Of a stretch of DNA of 64,000 bases, positions 52,287 through 60,650 are shown in pieces (position 1 is the stretch's first letter; each line of letters begins with the position of its first letter). The stretch spans positions 3,038,001-3,102,000 of the forward strand of contig OZ248539.1 in NCBI GenBank assembly GCA_965234685.1, read 5' to 3'. The stretch is from Fimbriimonas planktonicus. Its GTDB lineage: Bacteria; Armatimonadota; Fimbriimonadia; Fimbriimonadales; Fimbriimonadaceae. A program made the translations under genes and the position numbers. The notes under the pieces are model-generated. The model saw nothing but the letters and a program-made list of their open reading frames with translations, made no database searches and was not told where the DNA came from.

Positions 52287-54275
52287 TTATGCCGGCAGCA
52301 CGATCGAGCCGAACGCCGGGATTTCGATCCCCTGCTCACCAACCGCAACGAACTCGACTTCTTCGGTGCAGTTCAAAACGAACAGCTTGTCGCCACGCTG
52401 AACCGCCATCACGCCGCGAGATGTCGATGACGTGAGGTCCTTGCGCAAGCCCAGCCGATAGGCAAACCCCGCGTAAAGCTCTTCCAAGAACGAATCCCGC
52501 GTTCGGGCTCCGATGTACCAAGCCTCTCCGGCGCCAAAGCACTTCTGGGTCAAGGCGGGCTTTCCAGAATAGAACTCGCTCGTATAGTAGCCGCGAACTC
52601 CGGCATCCGTAACCCAGAACAACTCGCAGAACCGCTCGCCTTCGTAAGACTCCGAGCCTTCGCCGGAATCAAGCGCAAGATGCACTCGCTCTTCCGGAAA
52701 TAGCGCGTCGATCTCTTCCGGCACGATTCCCAGCACTTTCTCCAACGGCCAAGATTTCTGCCGGTCGAACACCGAGTCGTTCTCGTCCACCATGCCAGAA
52801 AGGTAGGTGGTCACAAATATGCCGCCGCCCTCCACGAACGCCTCAATCTTCTCGGCAACTCCGGGCTTCAGCATGTAGAGCATAGGCGCCACGACAACCC
52901 GGTACCGGTCAAATGGCTGGTCGCTGTCGATGACATCGCTCGGAATGCTCTGCTCCCAGAACCCGCGATAGTGCTCCACGCAAGTTCGGTGATAGTCCTT
53001 CTCGCCGACGACGGGGCCGCAGGAATCCTTGAGCGCCCAGGCATTCTCCCAATCGTAAACAATCGCGACTTCCGGTTCGGAAGTCCAACCGACGACATCC
53101 GCGAGTTCCTTGACCTGAGCCCCGACTTCACAGGCCTCGGTGAAGACTCGGGTTCCCGTTCCGCCGGCGTGCCCCACGAAGGCGCCGTGCCATTTCTCCT
53201 GCGATCCGCGAGATTGTCGCCATTGGAAGTACATCGACCCTTCGCTTCCGTGCGCGATCGCTTGCATCGCCTCAAGCTTGTGCATATTCGGCCGCTTCAG
53301 CCGCATGCTGCTGTACCAGTTGCTCGAGCTCGGCGTGCTCTCGATGAGCAGGAACGGCTTTTGCTTGATGCTGCGGTACATGTCGTGAACAAACGCCACT
53401 TTGATCAGCTCCCAAGTGCCGACCGGGTGCGACTGGAACCCAGGGTAGGAGTCCCAAGTGAAGATGTCTAAGTCGTCTTTCCACTTCCAAGGATCTAGCG
53501 CCTCGTAGGTGCCCATCATATTGGTGGTGATCGGAACGTTCGGCGTAATCCGTCTCAATGGAGCGCTTTCCTCTCGGAAAAAGCTGAGCATTTGGTATGA
53601 GCAGAATCGCTTCCAGTCCAGGGTCAAACCATGAATGCTGGTCTCCGCAACCGGGTGTCCCGGCAAATCAATCTGGTCCCAGTCGGTATACGTGTGACCC
53701 CAGAAGGCGGTCCAATACGCCGCATTCAATCGATCCAGGGTGCCGTACTTCGTGCGCAGCCAGTCGACGAAAGCTAGTCGGGATTCTTCGCTGTAATCCT
53801 CGCCGCCGTACTCGTTGGACACGTGCCACATCGCGAGGGCCGGATGACCACCGTATCGGTTGGCGAGCATCTCGGCCATGCTGGCGGCTTTCTCCCGATA
53901 AATCTTGCTCGACCAGTTGAAGTTGACACGGTTGCCATGGTGCCGTCGCTGCCGGTTAGCGTCGGTACGAAGCGTCTCTGGATATTTCTTGCTGAGCCAA
54001 GCTGGCGGCGCGGCGCTGGGAGTTGCAAGCACGACATGAATCCCGTTCGCGTGCAATAAATCGAACACTTCGTCAAGCCATTCGAAGGTGTAAACCCCTT
54101 CTTCAGGCTCCAGCGACACCCACGAGAACACCCCCACCGTCGCGGCATTCACGCCGGCTTGCTTCATCAACTCGACGTCTTCCAGCCAGGTCTCTTTCGA
54201 CCACTGTTCTGGGTTGTAGTCCCCGCCGAACCAAAGGGTAGGAAATTGCGAATTGATCGGTGGGTGTTGCTTCAT
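52287..54275 (-). CDS. GH42 beta-galactosidase
   Basis: 662 residues, the usual GH42 length. TIM-barrel start WFGGDYNPEQW, acid/base Glu155 in WHVSNEYGGE and nucleophile Glu312 in FLLIESTPSS. The trimerisation and C-terminal beta domains follow (KPALTQKCFGAGEAWYIGAR). It is likely to split galacto-oligosaccharides from galactan together with the GH53 enzyme at 3186-4256. No signal peptide, so probably intracellular, matching uptake by the ABC importer. Stands alone on the minus strand. Confidence 0.95.
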   Translation of the reverse strand: MKQHPPINSQFPTLWFGGDYNPEQWSKETWLEDVELMKQAGVNAATVGVFSWVSLEPEEGVYTFEWLDEVFDLLHANGIHVVLATPSAAPPAWLSKKYPETLRTDANRQRRHHGNRVNFNWSSKIYREKAASMAEMLANRYGGHPALAMWHVSNEYGGEDYSEESRLAFVDWLRTKYGTLDRLNAAYWTAFWGHTYTDWDQIDLPGHPVAETSIHGLTLDWKRFCSYQMLSFFREESAPLRRITPNVPITTNMMGTYEALDPWKWKDDLDIFTWDSYPGFQSHPVGTWELIKVAFVHDMYRSIKQKPFLLIESTPSSSNWYSSMRLKRPNMHKLEAMQAIAHGSEGSMYFQWRQSRGSQEKWHGAFVGHAGGTGTRVFTEACEVGAQVKELADVVGWTSEPEVAIVYDWENAWALKDSCGPVVGEKDYHRTCVEHYRGFWEQSIPSDVIDSDQPFDRYRVVVAPMLYMLKPGVAEKIEAFVEGGGIFVTTYLSGMVDENDSVFDRQKSWPLEKVLGIVPEEIDALFPEERVHLALDSGEGSESYEGERFCELFWVTDAGVRGYYTSEFYSGKPALTQKCFGAGEAWYIGARTRDSFLEELYAGFAYRLGLRKDLTSSTSRGVMAVQRGDKLFVLNCTEEVEFVAVGEQGIEIPAFGSIVLPA

Positions 54276-54498
54276 GGCCGCACCCCGAGTTTGCCCGCTT
54301 TCGGCGGAATCCCGCTACTAAAAACCGGACAATCACGTTCGGCGGAGGCACTTCTCAAGTGATGAAATGGCAATCCAACGACGAAGCCATGCTTCGTCCG
54401 ATTCACAACGCCACTAAAGAACGTCCCATTCCTCAATAGATGTTCAAGAAAAAGGAATCATTCAGTAGGGATGGGGTGAGTCCTGAGTGGTGGTATCT
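54276..54498. other. Intergenic region between divergent GH42 and DUF2087 genes
   Basis: About 220 bases with no gene. No clear operator or promoter was found; some AAAAA- and GGAATC-rich stretches only. Confidence 0.4.
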
Positions 54499-54804
54499 AT
54501 GAAGTCGTTGTTTGAATTCACGAACCTGGACGGTGAAAAGGAAGCCATCCCGTCGCAGTGGCTCGACAAAGATGGCGTCGTCTTGGCGTGGCCAAGCCGG
54601 AAGCAGCGAAAAGTGCAGTTGCAACTCCTCCGCTACCTGGCCACGAAATTTCTGCCGAACCGAACCTATCGCGAAGTGGAAGTGAACATCGTGCTAAAGA
54701 ACTGGCACGCGTTCGACGACCACGCTCTGCTCCGCCGCGAGATGTTCGACCTTGGATTACTCGATCGCGAGCTCGACGGCTCGCAGTACCGGCGGGCCGT
54801 TTAG
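54499..54804 (+). CDS. DUF2087 domain protein
   Basis: 101 residues from the ATG at 54499; a GTG four codons upstream is possible. LAWPSRKQRKVQLQLLRYLA and YREVEVNIVL are typical of DUF2087, a small winged-helix-like domain often fused to ArsR-type regulators; here it is stand-alone and ends SQYRRAV. DNA binding is plausible, unproven. Its stop overlaps that of the convergent aldo/keto reductase. Confidence 0.75.
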   Translation: MKSLFEFTNLDGEKEAIPSQWLDKDGVVLAWPSRKQRKVQLQLLRYLATKFLPNRTYREVEVNIVLKNWHAFDDHALLRREMFDLGLLDRELDGSQYRRAV

Positions 54805-55763
54805 GGCTCGTCGTCCCAAAGATCGGTCCAGTCTTTCGCCCCTTCCCAAAGGAAGACGTGGCCTTTGATCAGCCGACAATTACGGTCAATCTTGCCGATC
54901 GCGAGCATCTCCGCCTCGGTCAAAGAAAGCTCCTGAACTGCCTTCAGCATCCCTTCATACTGCGGCCGCTTTACCGAAAACGGAATAGGGATTGATCCCA
55001 ACTGAACCTGCCAGAGCACGCAAACGACCGCCGGATGAACGCCAAGTCGCTCCGCGGCCGCAACGATGACCGGGTCTTCAACATCCACCGTGTCCGTGGG
55101 CGTTCGATCCCGCTCCGGTCGGCTCGGCGACCCGATTGGTGAGTATCCGATCGGCTGAATGTCGTTCTCCAGAAGGAACTGGAAATTCCCTTTCTGCTGA
55201 AAGTGCGGATGCAACTCAAGTTGCGATGCGACCGGACGGATTGCCGCATCACGCAATAGAGCGGAAAGCTTATTGACCGTCATATTCGACGTTCCAATGT
55301 TCCGCACTAAACCGCGTTCGACCAGCCGCTCCATCTGCGCCCAAGTCGCCATGTATGCGTTGTGGTCGTACGGCACGGCGTGAGGATCGCGAGAATTGAC
55401 ATCGACACCCTGAGCGTGATGGTTCGGGAAAGGCCAGTGAACCAAGAACAAGTCGAGATAGTCGAGCTTAAGATCTCGCAGCGACTGCTCGCAGGACGCC
55501 TCGACGGCGCTGTGCATGTTGTTCCAGACCTTGCTCGTGACCCAAAGGTCTTCACGCGACACACCGCTTTGGATCACCGACTGAAGCGCGTTGCCAACTT
55601 CTGGTTCGTTGGCATAAATCGAAGCGCAGTCGAAGTGGCGGTATCCCACTTCAGCAGCGCCAATCACCGCCGCCGCAATTTGATCTGCCGTGTAGTTATC
55701 TGAACCAAATGTCCCTAGCCCAAGTTGTGGGATTGGATTGCCGCTGTGAGTAAACAAATTCAT
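54801..55763 (-). CDS. Aldo/keto reductase
   Basis: 320 residues from the ATG at 55763 (MNLFTHSGNPIPQLG); upstream in-frame starts give a tail unlike the family. Tetrad: Asp in HFDCASIYANE, Tyr five residues on, Lys in WVTSKVW, His in LFLVHWPFP. GTSNMTV and the C-terminal part fit AKR3/5-type enzymes. Substrate unknown; sugar or steroid aldehydes in relatives. Confidence 0.88.
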   Translation of the reverse strand: MNLFTHSGNPIPQLGLGTFGSDNYTADQIAAAVIGAAEVGYRHFDCASIYANEPEVGNALQSVIQSGVSREDLWVTSKVWNNMHSAVEASCEQSLRDLKLDYLDLFLVHWPFPNHHAQGVDVNSRDPHAVPYDHNAYMATWAQMERLVERGLVRNIGTSNMTVNKLSALLRDAAIRPVASQLELHPHFQQKGNFQFLLENDIQPIGYSPIGSPSRPERDRTPTDTVDVEDPVIVAAAERLGVHPAVVCVLWQVQLGSIPIPFSVKRPQYEGMLKAVQELSLTEAEMLAIGKIDRNCRLIKGHVFLWEGAKDWTDLWDDEP

Positions 55764-55970
55764 TCGGGTTCTGTGGTGCTCCTGTAAGCCATCTTGAATG
55801 AATTCGAGTGACTTTTGCGTGAATCGGAACCTTCCGAAGCCAATCAAACAAGGCTCGAAAGGCATATGGTAAGTGGCTGACCGGCACAACTTGTGCGCGA
55901 AAATGGTACTGAAGAACGCTTGACGTTAGGGTGGAAACTTTCTACAATGGGCCAAGATAAGTTTTAGGCC

Positions 55971-57563
55971 ATGAAATTCTGGAGATCGTTGTCCGTTGTG
56001 CTAATGGGTGCGCTCGTGTCGGGCTCCTTTGCGCAAACGTCACCGCGGCCGATTTCATGCGTCTCATACACCAATGCCGGCGCGGCACAGGCGAGCGGCG
56101 CAAGCGAAAGCGTAGATTCGATTCTAACCGAGTTCAACATTCACCCGATTGTTAGTGGTCAGGGGCTCCGGATCGCGGTTACTGGGTGGGGCAAAGGCGA
56201 CATCACTTGGAACCCTTATCCAGATGGGCACAAGTACGCCAACACGGACAAGTACCCGGGCTTTCAAGAGTCGCGAGTTGTAGAGGGCCCGGTGAAAACG
56301 GAGTTCGCCGTTCTAGTCAGCGGCACATGGCAAAAGGCCACCTTTGGAGGGCAAACGGTCGGACTGATGCAGCCCGGCACCCACATGTTTACCGACTGGA
56401 TCAACATTCCCGTTACGGCCGGAACGGTGATCAAAGCTCGTTTACGCTACACCCTGATAGACCGGGAACAGCAATTATTCTGTAGCACGCTCGCTGCTTA
56501 CGACTACACCAGTTTCAAGACGGCTGCCGGAGCTTCCACGCCGGCGGTTGATGTCCCGACCTTCTCGGCCAATGCGTTCAAGTACGACAACGGCAAATTC
56601 CTCGGGCCACGCGTTTGCGCCATGCCAGCGTTGATTCAAACGCGAACTACGGATCCGAACGCTCACAGCATTGCCGCCTTTGGAGATTCGGTTTTGAATG
56701 CCGGAAATGACAGTGGCTCGCACTTTAACCGCGATGGATTCTATAACCCGGGTTGGGTGGGTCGGGGCTTCGCCCGGCTAAAAATTCCCGTCGTTAGCTT
56801 CGGCGTGTCGGGTGACCGAAGCGAGATCAATACGGAACAAACGATGACCCGCCGCCTCGCCCTACTTCGGGACTCTGGCGCCGACTACGGCCTCATCACT
56901 CACGGAATCAACGATGCCGCCAGTTTCGCCTCGACCGGAAGTGGGCGATGTCCGGCCAGTGAGATCATTTCTCGAAACCAAGCTCTCGCCGCCATCCTGG
57001 TCAAGAACGGGATCAAGCGGATGTATCTATCCACTCTGCATCCGTATACGATTAGCACCGATCAATGGGCGACTGCGGCCGGTCAGAAAACAAAGAACAA
57101 CGACTTCCCGGTGGCTAACTGGCTCACCTACAATGATTCCCTGCGCAGCACCGTTCCGGCTGGATTCTTTGCGGTGCTCGATCCGGCGAAGTACGTGTCG
57201 GATACGAGAGGAGTTTGGCGCGATGGCACCCAAGTTGCGCAAACCCTGTCGCAAGGTATTGGTAACTCGAACTTGCTCATCTCCAAATGCGTCACCGGCG
57301 ACGATAAGCCCGGCTACTTCGATGGCTTTTCCGTGACCGGATTGACCGGCGGAAACACCGGCGCATCCCAGATGACCATCACGAGCTACCCAGGCACATC
57401 GAGTCTGGAAGTCGTTCTTCGTGCGATGTTCGCGAAGCCGGTCGTTTCCGGCGACACCTTCCGGCTCACTCGCGTCCTGACCCGTGACGGTTTGCATCCG
57501 ACCCCCGAAGGAGCCCGTCTCGGCGCGTACGCGGTCTATGCATTTCCCAATCTCTTCCGGTAA
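55971..57563 (+). CDS. Exported SGNH/GDSL hydrolase
   Basis: 530 residues with a signal peptide (residues 1-22, GALVSGSFAQ). N-terminal 200 residues form a beta-type domain. The hydrolase has block I AAFGDSVLNAG (Ser), the Gly in FGVSGDRSE, the Asn in ITHGINDA (block III), and DGLHPTPEGARLGA (Asp-x-x-His). Likely an esterase acting on acylated polysaccharide or lipid outside the cell. TACAAT lies 24 bases upstream. Confidence 0.85.
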   Translation: MKFWRSLSVVLMGALVSGSFAQTSPRPISCVSYTNAGAAQASGASESVDSILTEFNIHPIVSGQGLRIAVTGWGKGDITWNPYPDGHKYANTDKYPGFQESRVVEGPVKTEFAVLVSGTWQKATFGGQTVGLMQPGTHMFTDWINIPVTAGTVIKARLRYTLIDREQQLFCSTLAAYDYTSFKTAAGASTPAVDVPTFSANAFKYDNGKFLGPRVCAMPALIQTRTTDPNAHSIAAFGDSVLNAGNDSGSHFNRDGFYNPGWVGRGFARLKIPVVSFGVSGDRSEINTEQTMTRRLALLRDSGADYGLITHGINDAASFASTGSGRCPASEIISRNQALAAILVKNGIKRMYLSTLHPYTISTDQWATAAGQKTKNNDFPVANWLTYNDSLRSTVPAGFFAVLDPAKYVSDTRGVWRDGTQVAQTLSQGIGNSNLLISKCVTGDDKPGYFDGFSVTGLTGGNTGASQMTITSYPGTSSLEVVLRAMFAKPVVSGDTFRLTRVLTRDGLHPTPEGARLGAYAVYAFPNLFR

Positions 57564-57637
57564 GGTCCTGATTTCTAAAGGAATTTCGTGCCCTTAACCT
57601 TCCGGTAACAGTCATCCGGTACGAACACCACACTTAA

Positions 57638-58183
57638 ATGACGATCGTCGACGAGATCATCCAACTCTTTGAAGAACGCGGCAACGGACTGTACTTTGGT
57701 GAACAAGTCACCGAGACCGAACATGCCCTGCAGGCGGCCCACCTGGCACGAGAAGCCGGAGCCAGCAACGCCATGATCCTCGGGGCCCTGCTGCACGACA
57801 TCGGGCACCTTTTGCACAGCCATGGAGAGGACATCGCCGACCATGGTGTCGATGCAAAGCATGAAGATGAAGGGGCCGAGTTTCTCACGGGTAAGTTTCC
57901 GCCGTTAGTCGTGGACTGTGTACGACTGCACGTTCCCGCGAAGCGCTACCTTTGCGCCGTAGAACCCGAGTACCTCGCGGGCTTGTCTCCGGTCTCGCAG
58001 CGCAGCCTCGAACTCCAAGGTGGCCCAATGTCCGCGCACGAAGTCGCCGAGTTTGAAGCAGAACCCCACTTTCGGGAGGCAGTGCAGGCGCGGCGGTGGG
58101 ACGACCAAGCCAAAGTAGTCGGGTTGCAGGTGCCAAGCGTCGAGAGTTATCGCTCCTTGCTCGAAGCGTCGGTAATAGAATGA
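57638..58183 (+). CDS. HD-domain mixed-valence oxygenase, PhnZ-like
   Basis: 181 residues. The ligand pattern of PhnZ-type di-iron oxygenases is present: Tyr19, Glu22, His29, His53-Asp54, His57, His75, His98, Lys102 and an Asp at 153-154, with the spacing I recall for PhnZ. PhnZ cleaves the C-P bond of 2-amino-1-hydroxyethylphosphonate; relatives act on inositol or other substrates. No phosphonate genes are in this window, so the substrate here is unknown. The stop overlaps the start of the next gene by 4 bases. Confidence 0.8.
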   Translation: MTIVDEIIQLFEERGNGLYFGEQVTETEHALQAAHLAREAGASNAMILGALLHDIGHLLHSHGEDIADHGVDAKHEDEGAEFLTGKFPPLVVDCVRLHVPAKRYLCAVEPEYLAGLSPVSQRSLELQGGPMSAHEVAEFEAEPHFREAVQARRWDDQAKVVGLQVPSVESYRSLLEASVIE

Positions 58184-58689
58184 CCGAGCCGATTCCGTTT
58201 GTTCCGGTTCCGAACTACTGCGAGGAAAACGTTTGGATGCTCGCAAACCTGCCCTCGCAAAACGAGCGATGGGCGGTCTTCGTGGTGAGCGAAAACCGGC
58301 GCTGCCAAATGCACGCTCAAGTTCCGCAGTACCCCTCGGCCGAAGCGGTGATTTGGGACTACCACGTGGTGCTGCTAGACCGAACTCCGGATGGCGACGT
58401 CATTTATGACGACAGCTACACGGGCGATTTCCCGGGCTGCGCCATCAAATGGACCCTGGATAACTTTCCCGTAGATGACGAATTGCTCCGATTCCGGGTC
58501 GTGGATGCCAGCGAGTATGTGCGCGACTTCCGATCCGACCGGCGGAACATGCAAGACCCGAGCCGTCAACCGCCATGGCCAGCGATCTCGCCGGGTGAAT
58601 ACAACCTCACGACCTTCCTCTCAGCCACCGAACCCGGTCCCGGCCGATTGCTAAACCTTGCCGAATGGCGAGCTGAAGTTCTCCGATAG
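58180..58689 (+). CDS. N-terminal glutamine amidohydrolase, NTAQ1 type
   Basis: 169 residues from the ATG at 58180 that overlaps the HD gene stop. Shows the NTAQ1/WDYHV family signature: Cys14 in YCEENVW, His62 in WDYHVVLL, and Asp77 in VIYDDS, spaced as in the eukaryotic enzyme's Cys-His-Asp triad. These enzymes deamidate N-terminal Gln to Glu, the first step of an N-degron route in eukaryotes. In a bacterium the product N-terminal Glu could be recognised by Bpt-type transferases, but that is speculation. Ends before an 8-base hairpin. Confidence 0.85.
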   Translation: MTEPIPFVPVPNYCEENVWMLANLPSQNERWAVFVVSENRRCQMHAQVPQYPSAEAVIWDYHVVLLDRTPDGDVIYDDSYTGDFPGCAIKWTLDNFPVDDELLRFRVVDASEYVRDFRSDRRNMQDPSRQPPWPAISPGEYNLTTFLSATEPGPGRLLNLAEWRAEVLR

Positions 58690-58717
58690 GGCGTCTCTTA
58701 ATGCCTTTTTGATTGAC

Positions 58718-58742
58718 GTCTGGAACGCTTAGCTTTCCAGAC
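58718..58742 (+). terminator. Possible terminator hairpin
   Basis: Eight-base perfect arms GTCTGGAA and TTCCAGAC around nine bases, 29 bases after the NTAQ1 stop and 24 before the next start. No T-run. Confidence 0.4.
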
Positions 58743-58765
58743 CCGTTCTATCGATTAGAGATCGG

Positions 58766-59479
58766 ATGGAGCGACAGTTTTCTGACAACGAGGCGGAGGA
58801 GATTCTGCGGCTGGCTGCGGAAAAATTTGCTGCTGCCGAGTCTCGAAAGCAGACCTCGCTCCGCGAAGAAAATCTGATCGACATGGCGGCCGAACTCGGC
58901 GTCCCGGCGGAATACGTCACCGAGGCCATTTCCGAAGTTGGGGCTGACCGCATCGCGGCTCCCCCAAGGCTTACGTCTGACGATAAGCCTCAACCCGTGC
59001 CAGGCAATCGTCGACGGCAGCAATGGATTCGCACCGTGCCCGGGGAGCTAGATAATGAGGCTCGCGTTCAAGTCATCGAGTATCTCAACAGGCACCATGA
59101 TTGTCACGGCAAGTTTTGGTTTACAAAGGAACAGACCGAGTGGGCAAGTTCCATGGATGGGTCGATGACAACCTGCACTTTGCGCTCAGCCAACGGCTTT
59201 GTGCAGATCCACCTCGCCGAACCCAGCCCACAAAACAAGTTCAACGTCCGATCATCGATTGTTCTCCTCTTATTCTATGTCGCGGCGTTTTATGTGTGCA
59301 TTTTTCATCTGCATCCGAATTCACTATCCGTGCCACTCGTAACATTTGGCATGTCCGTCGTAAGTACCCAACGCGCCATCGAGTACGACAGGTTAAGGAA
59401 CAAGCAATCCTCCATGGTCATTGACCGACTCGAATGCATCATCCGCCGCGAAAGCGATCTCAAGACCGCGATCGCCTAG
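58766..59479 (+). CDS. Membrane protein with N-terminal cytosolic helical domain, unknown
   Basis: 237 residues. Residues 1-55 are charged and helical (FSDNEAEEILRLAAEKFAAA), loosely like the start of DUF1707/SHOCT-like proteins. Two membrane segments near 165-205 (SSIVLLLFYVAAFYVCIF, LSVPLVTFGMSVVS). No function recognised. Its stop overlaps that of the convergent peroxiredoxin-like gene by 4 bases. Confidence 0.55.
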   Translation: MERQFSDNEAEEILRLAAEKFAAAESRKQTSLREENLIDMAAELGVPAEYVTEAISEVGADRIAAPPRLTSDDKPQPVPGNRRRQQWIRTVPGELDNEARVQVIEYLNRHHDCHGKFWFTKEQTEWASSMDGSMTTCTLRSANGFVQIHLAEPSPQNKFNVRSSIVLLLFYVAAFYVCIFHLHPNSLSVPLVTFGMSVVSTQRAIEYDRLRNKQSSMVIDRLECIIRRESDLKTAIA

Positions 59480-60054
59480 AGGTTCGCTTTCGCTTCCTTC
59501 AAAATGCTGCCACCGCTAAGCCGGTCCGTATAGTTCGGATTTGAGTGTGCATAAACGATCTTCCCGGACTTGTCGATCAAGTAAACCGCCGGCACGGGAA
59601 GCACCTGCCCGTTGTTCGAGAAAGCGAGTCCGAAGGCCTTGCTGTTCTCTGCGTTAACGTCCGAATACAGCTTGTAAGTCAGTTCGTTCTGATCGATCGT
59701 CCCCTTTACGTCCCCGGGATTTTCGGGTGAAAGCGCGATCAGTTGATAGCCGATCTTCCGCAATTCACCCTCAACCAGAATCAGCTCTTTGAGATGGATA
59801 TTGCAGTACGGGCACCAGCCGCCTCGGTAGAAAATGACTACCGTCGGCTTTCCGGAAATCACTTCTTTCAAGCTCGTTGACTTACCGTCCGAACCCTTCA
59901 ATGCCGCCGAAGGCGCTTGCCCACCCTTGCCAATCGGCTTCACTTCCTCTGGGCTACGCGGCAGTCCAGCATCGCTGATCCCGTCCGCGCGATTGCAGGC
60001 AACAACCACGGCAGCAAGAACGGGAAGGGAGAGAACAATGTGCATCGGGCGCAT
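59476..60054 (-). CDS. Peroxiredoxin/thioredoxin-like lipoprotein (AhpC/TSA)
   Basis: 192 residues from the ATG at 60054; the upstream TTG is a weaker choice. The lipobox VVAC puts lipid at Cys20 or so. The domain is AhpC/TSA-like with YRGGWCPYCNIHL carrying a CxxC in the position of the peroxidatic Cys, and LFSD-type LYSDVNAENSKAFGL later. Likely a membrane-tethered thiol peroxidase or disulfide reductant in the envelope. Confidence 0.82.
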   Translation of the reverse strand: MRPMHIVLSLPVLAAVVVACNRADGISDAGLPRSPEEVKPIGKGGQAPSAALKGSDGKSTSLKEVISGKPTVVIFYRGGWCPYCNIHLKELILVEGELRKIGYQLIALSPENPGDVKGTIDQNELTYKLYSDVNAENSKAFGLAFSNNGQVLPVPAVYLIDKSGKIVYAHSNPNYTDRLSGGSILKEAKANL

Positions 60055-60097
60055 GAAACTCAGAAGCCTCCGTCGCTTCAATGAGTTCCGCGAAAAG

Positions 60098-60328
60098 TCA
60101 AACCTTCACGGGTTGTTCATCGGAAACCCGCACGGCAAAGGTCGGGACTTCCACGGGTTTGTCCGGAAATCGGAACAGGCAATAGGCAAACCACAGTCCG
60201 CCGAGTGGCACGCAAATCGCCTGCGGGTACGTCGCCACGACCCACAGGGAATGAACCAAATCGACCGCGCAATAAATCGCAATGAAACCTGCGAACGTTA
60301 TTCGCAACCAAATCCAGAACTTCCGCAT
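60098..60328 (-). CDS. Small membrane protein, unknown
   Basis: 76 residues from the ATG at 60328; two hydrophobic segments (WIWLRITFAGFIAIYCAVDL and LGGLWFAYCLFRF). Seven codons further up is another possible start. TAAGAT lies 8 bases before the ATG. No family known. Confidence 0.45.
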   Translation of the reverse strand: MRKFWIWLRITFAGFIAIYCAVDLVHSLWVVATYPQAICVPLGGLWFAYCLFRFPDKPVEVPTFAVRVSDEQPVKV

Positions 60329-60412
60329 GACACATAATCTTAGGCCCAATGCCGATGCTGGATAGGTCCTATGTCGGTCCTAATTCGAAGTAAAAGAACA
60401 CCAAAAGTAGAT

Positions 60413-60418
60413 TAACAT
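60413..60418 (+). promoter_or_regulatory. TANNNT -10-like element, leaderless start
   Basis: TAACAT ends 7 bases before the ATG at 60426. Confidence 0.35.
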
Positions 60419-60425
60419 TAGCTCC

Positions 60426-60647
60426 ATGGGGCTAGCGTTCATCCTGTTTTGGATCCTCGTGATCTGGGGACTCGTGGATGGCGAGCTTTACTGGCAAGAA
60501 GCCGGTTGGTACACCCTAGCCTTCGTCGCCTGCATTCTCGGTTTCATCTTCCTTGCCGAGTACCAGATCTGGTTCATTGTCCCCATCGTTCTCATCGATG
60601 TCGTACTGATCATGAAAATGATGGGCAACCCGCGCATCGGTGGCTGA
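60426..60647 (+). CDS. Small membrane protein, unknown
   Basis: 73 residues with two or three hydrophobic segments (GLAFILFWILVIWGLV, AFVACILGFIFLAEYQIWF, VPIVLIDVVLIM). No family recognised. Ends 3 bases from the convergent GH9 gene. Confidence 0.5.
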   Translation: MGLAFILFWILVIWGLVDGELYWQEAGWYTLAFVACILGFIFLAEYQIWFIVPIVLIDVVLIMKMMGNPRIGG

Positions 60648-60650
60648 GCC

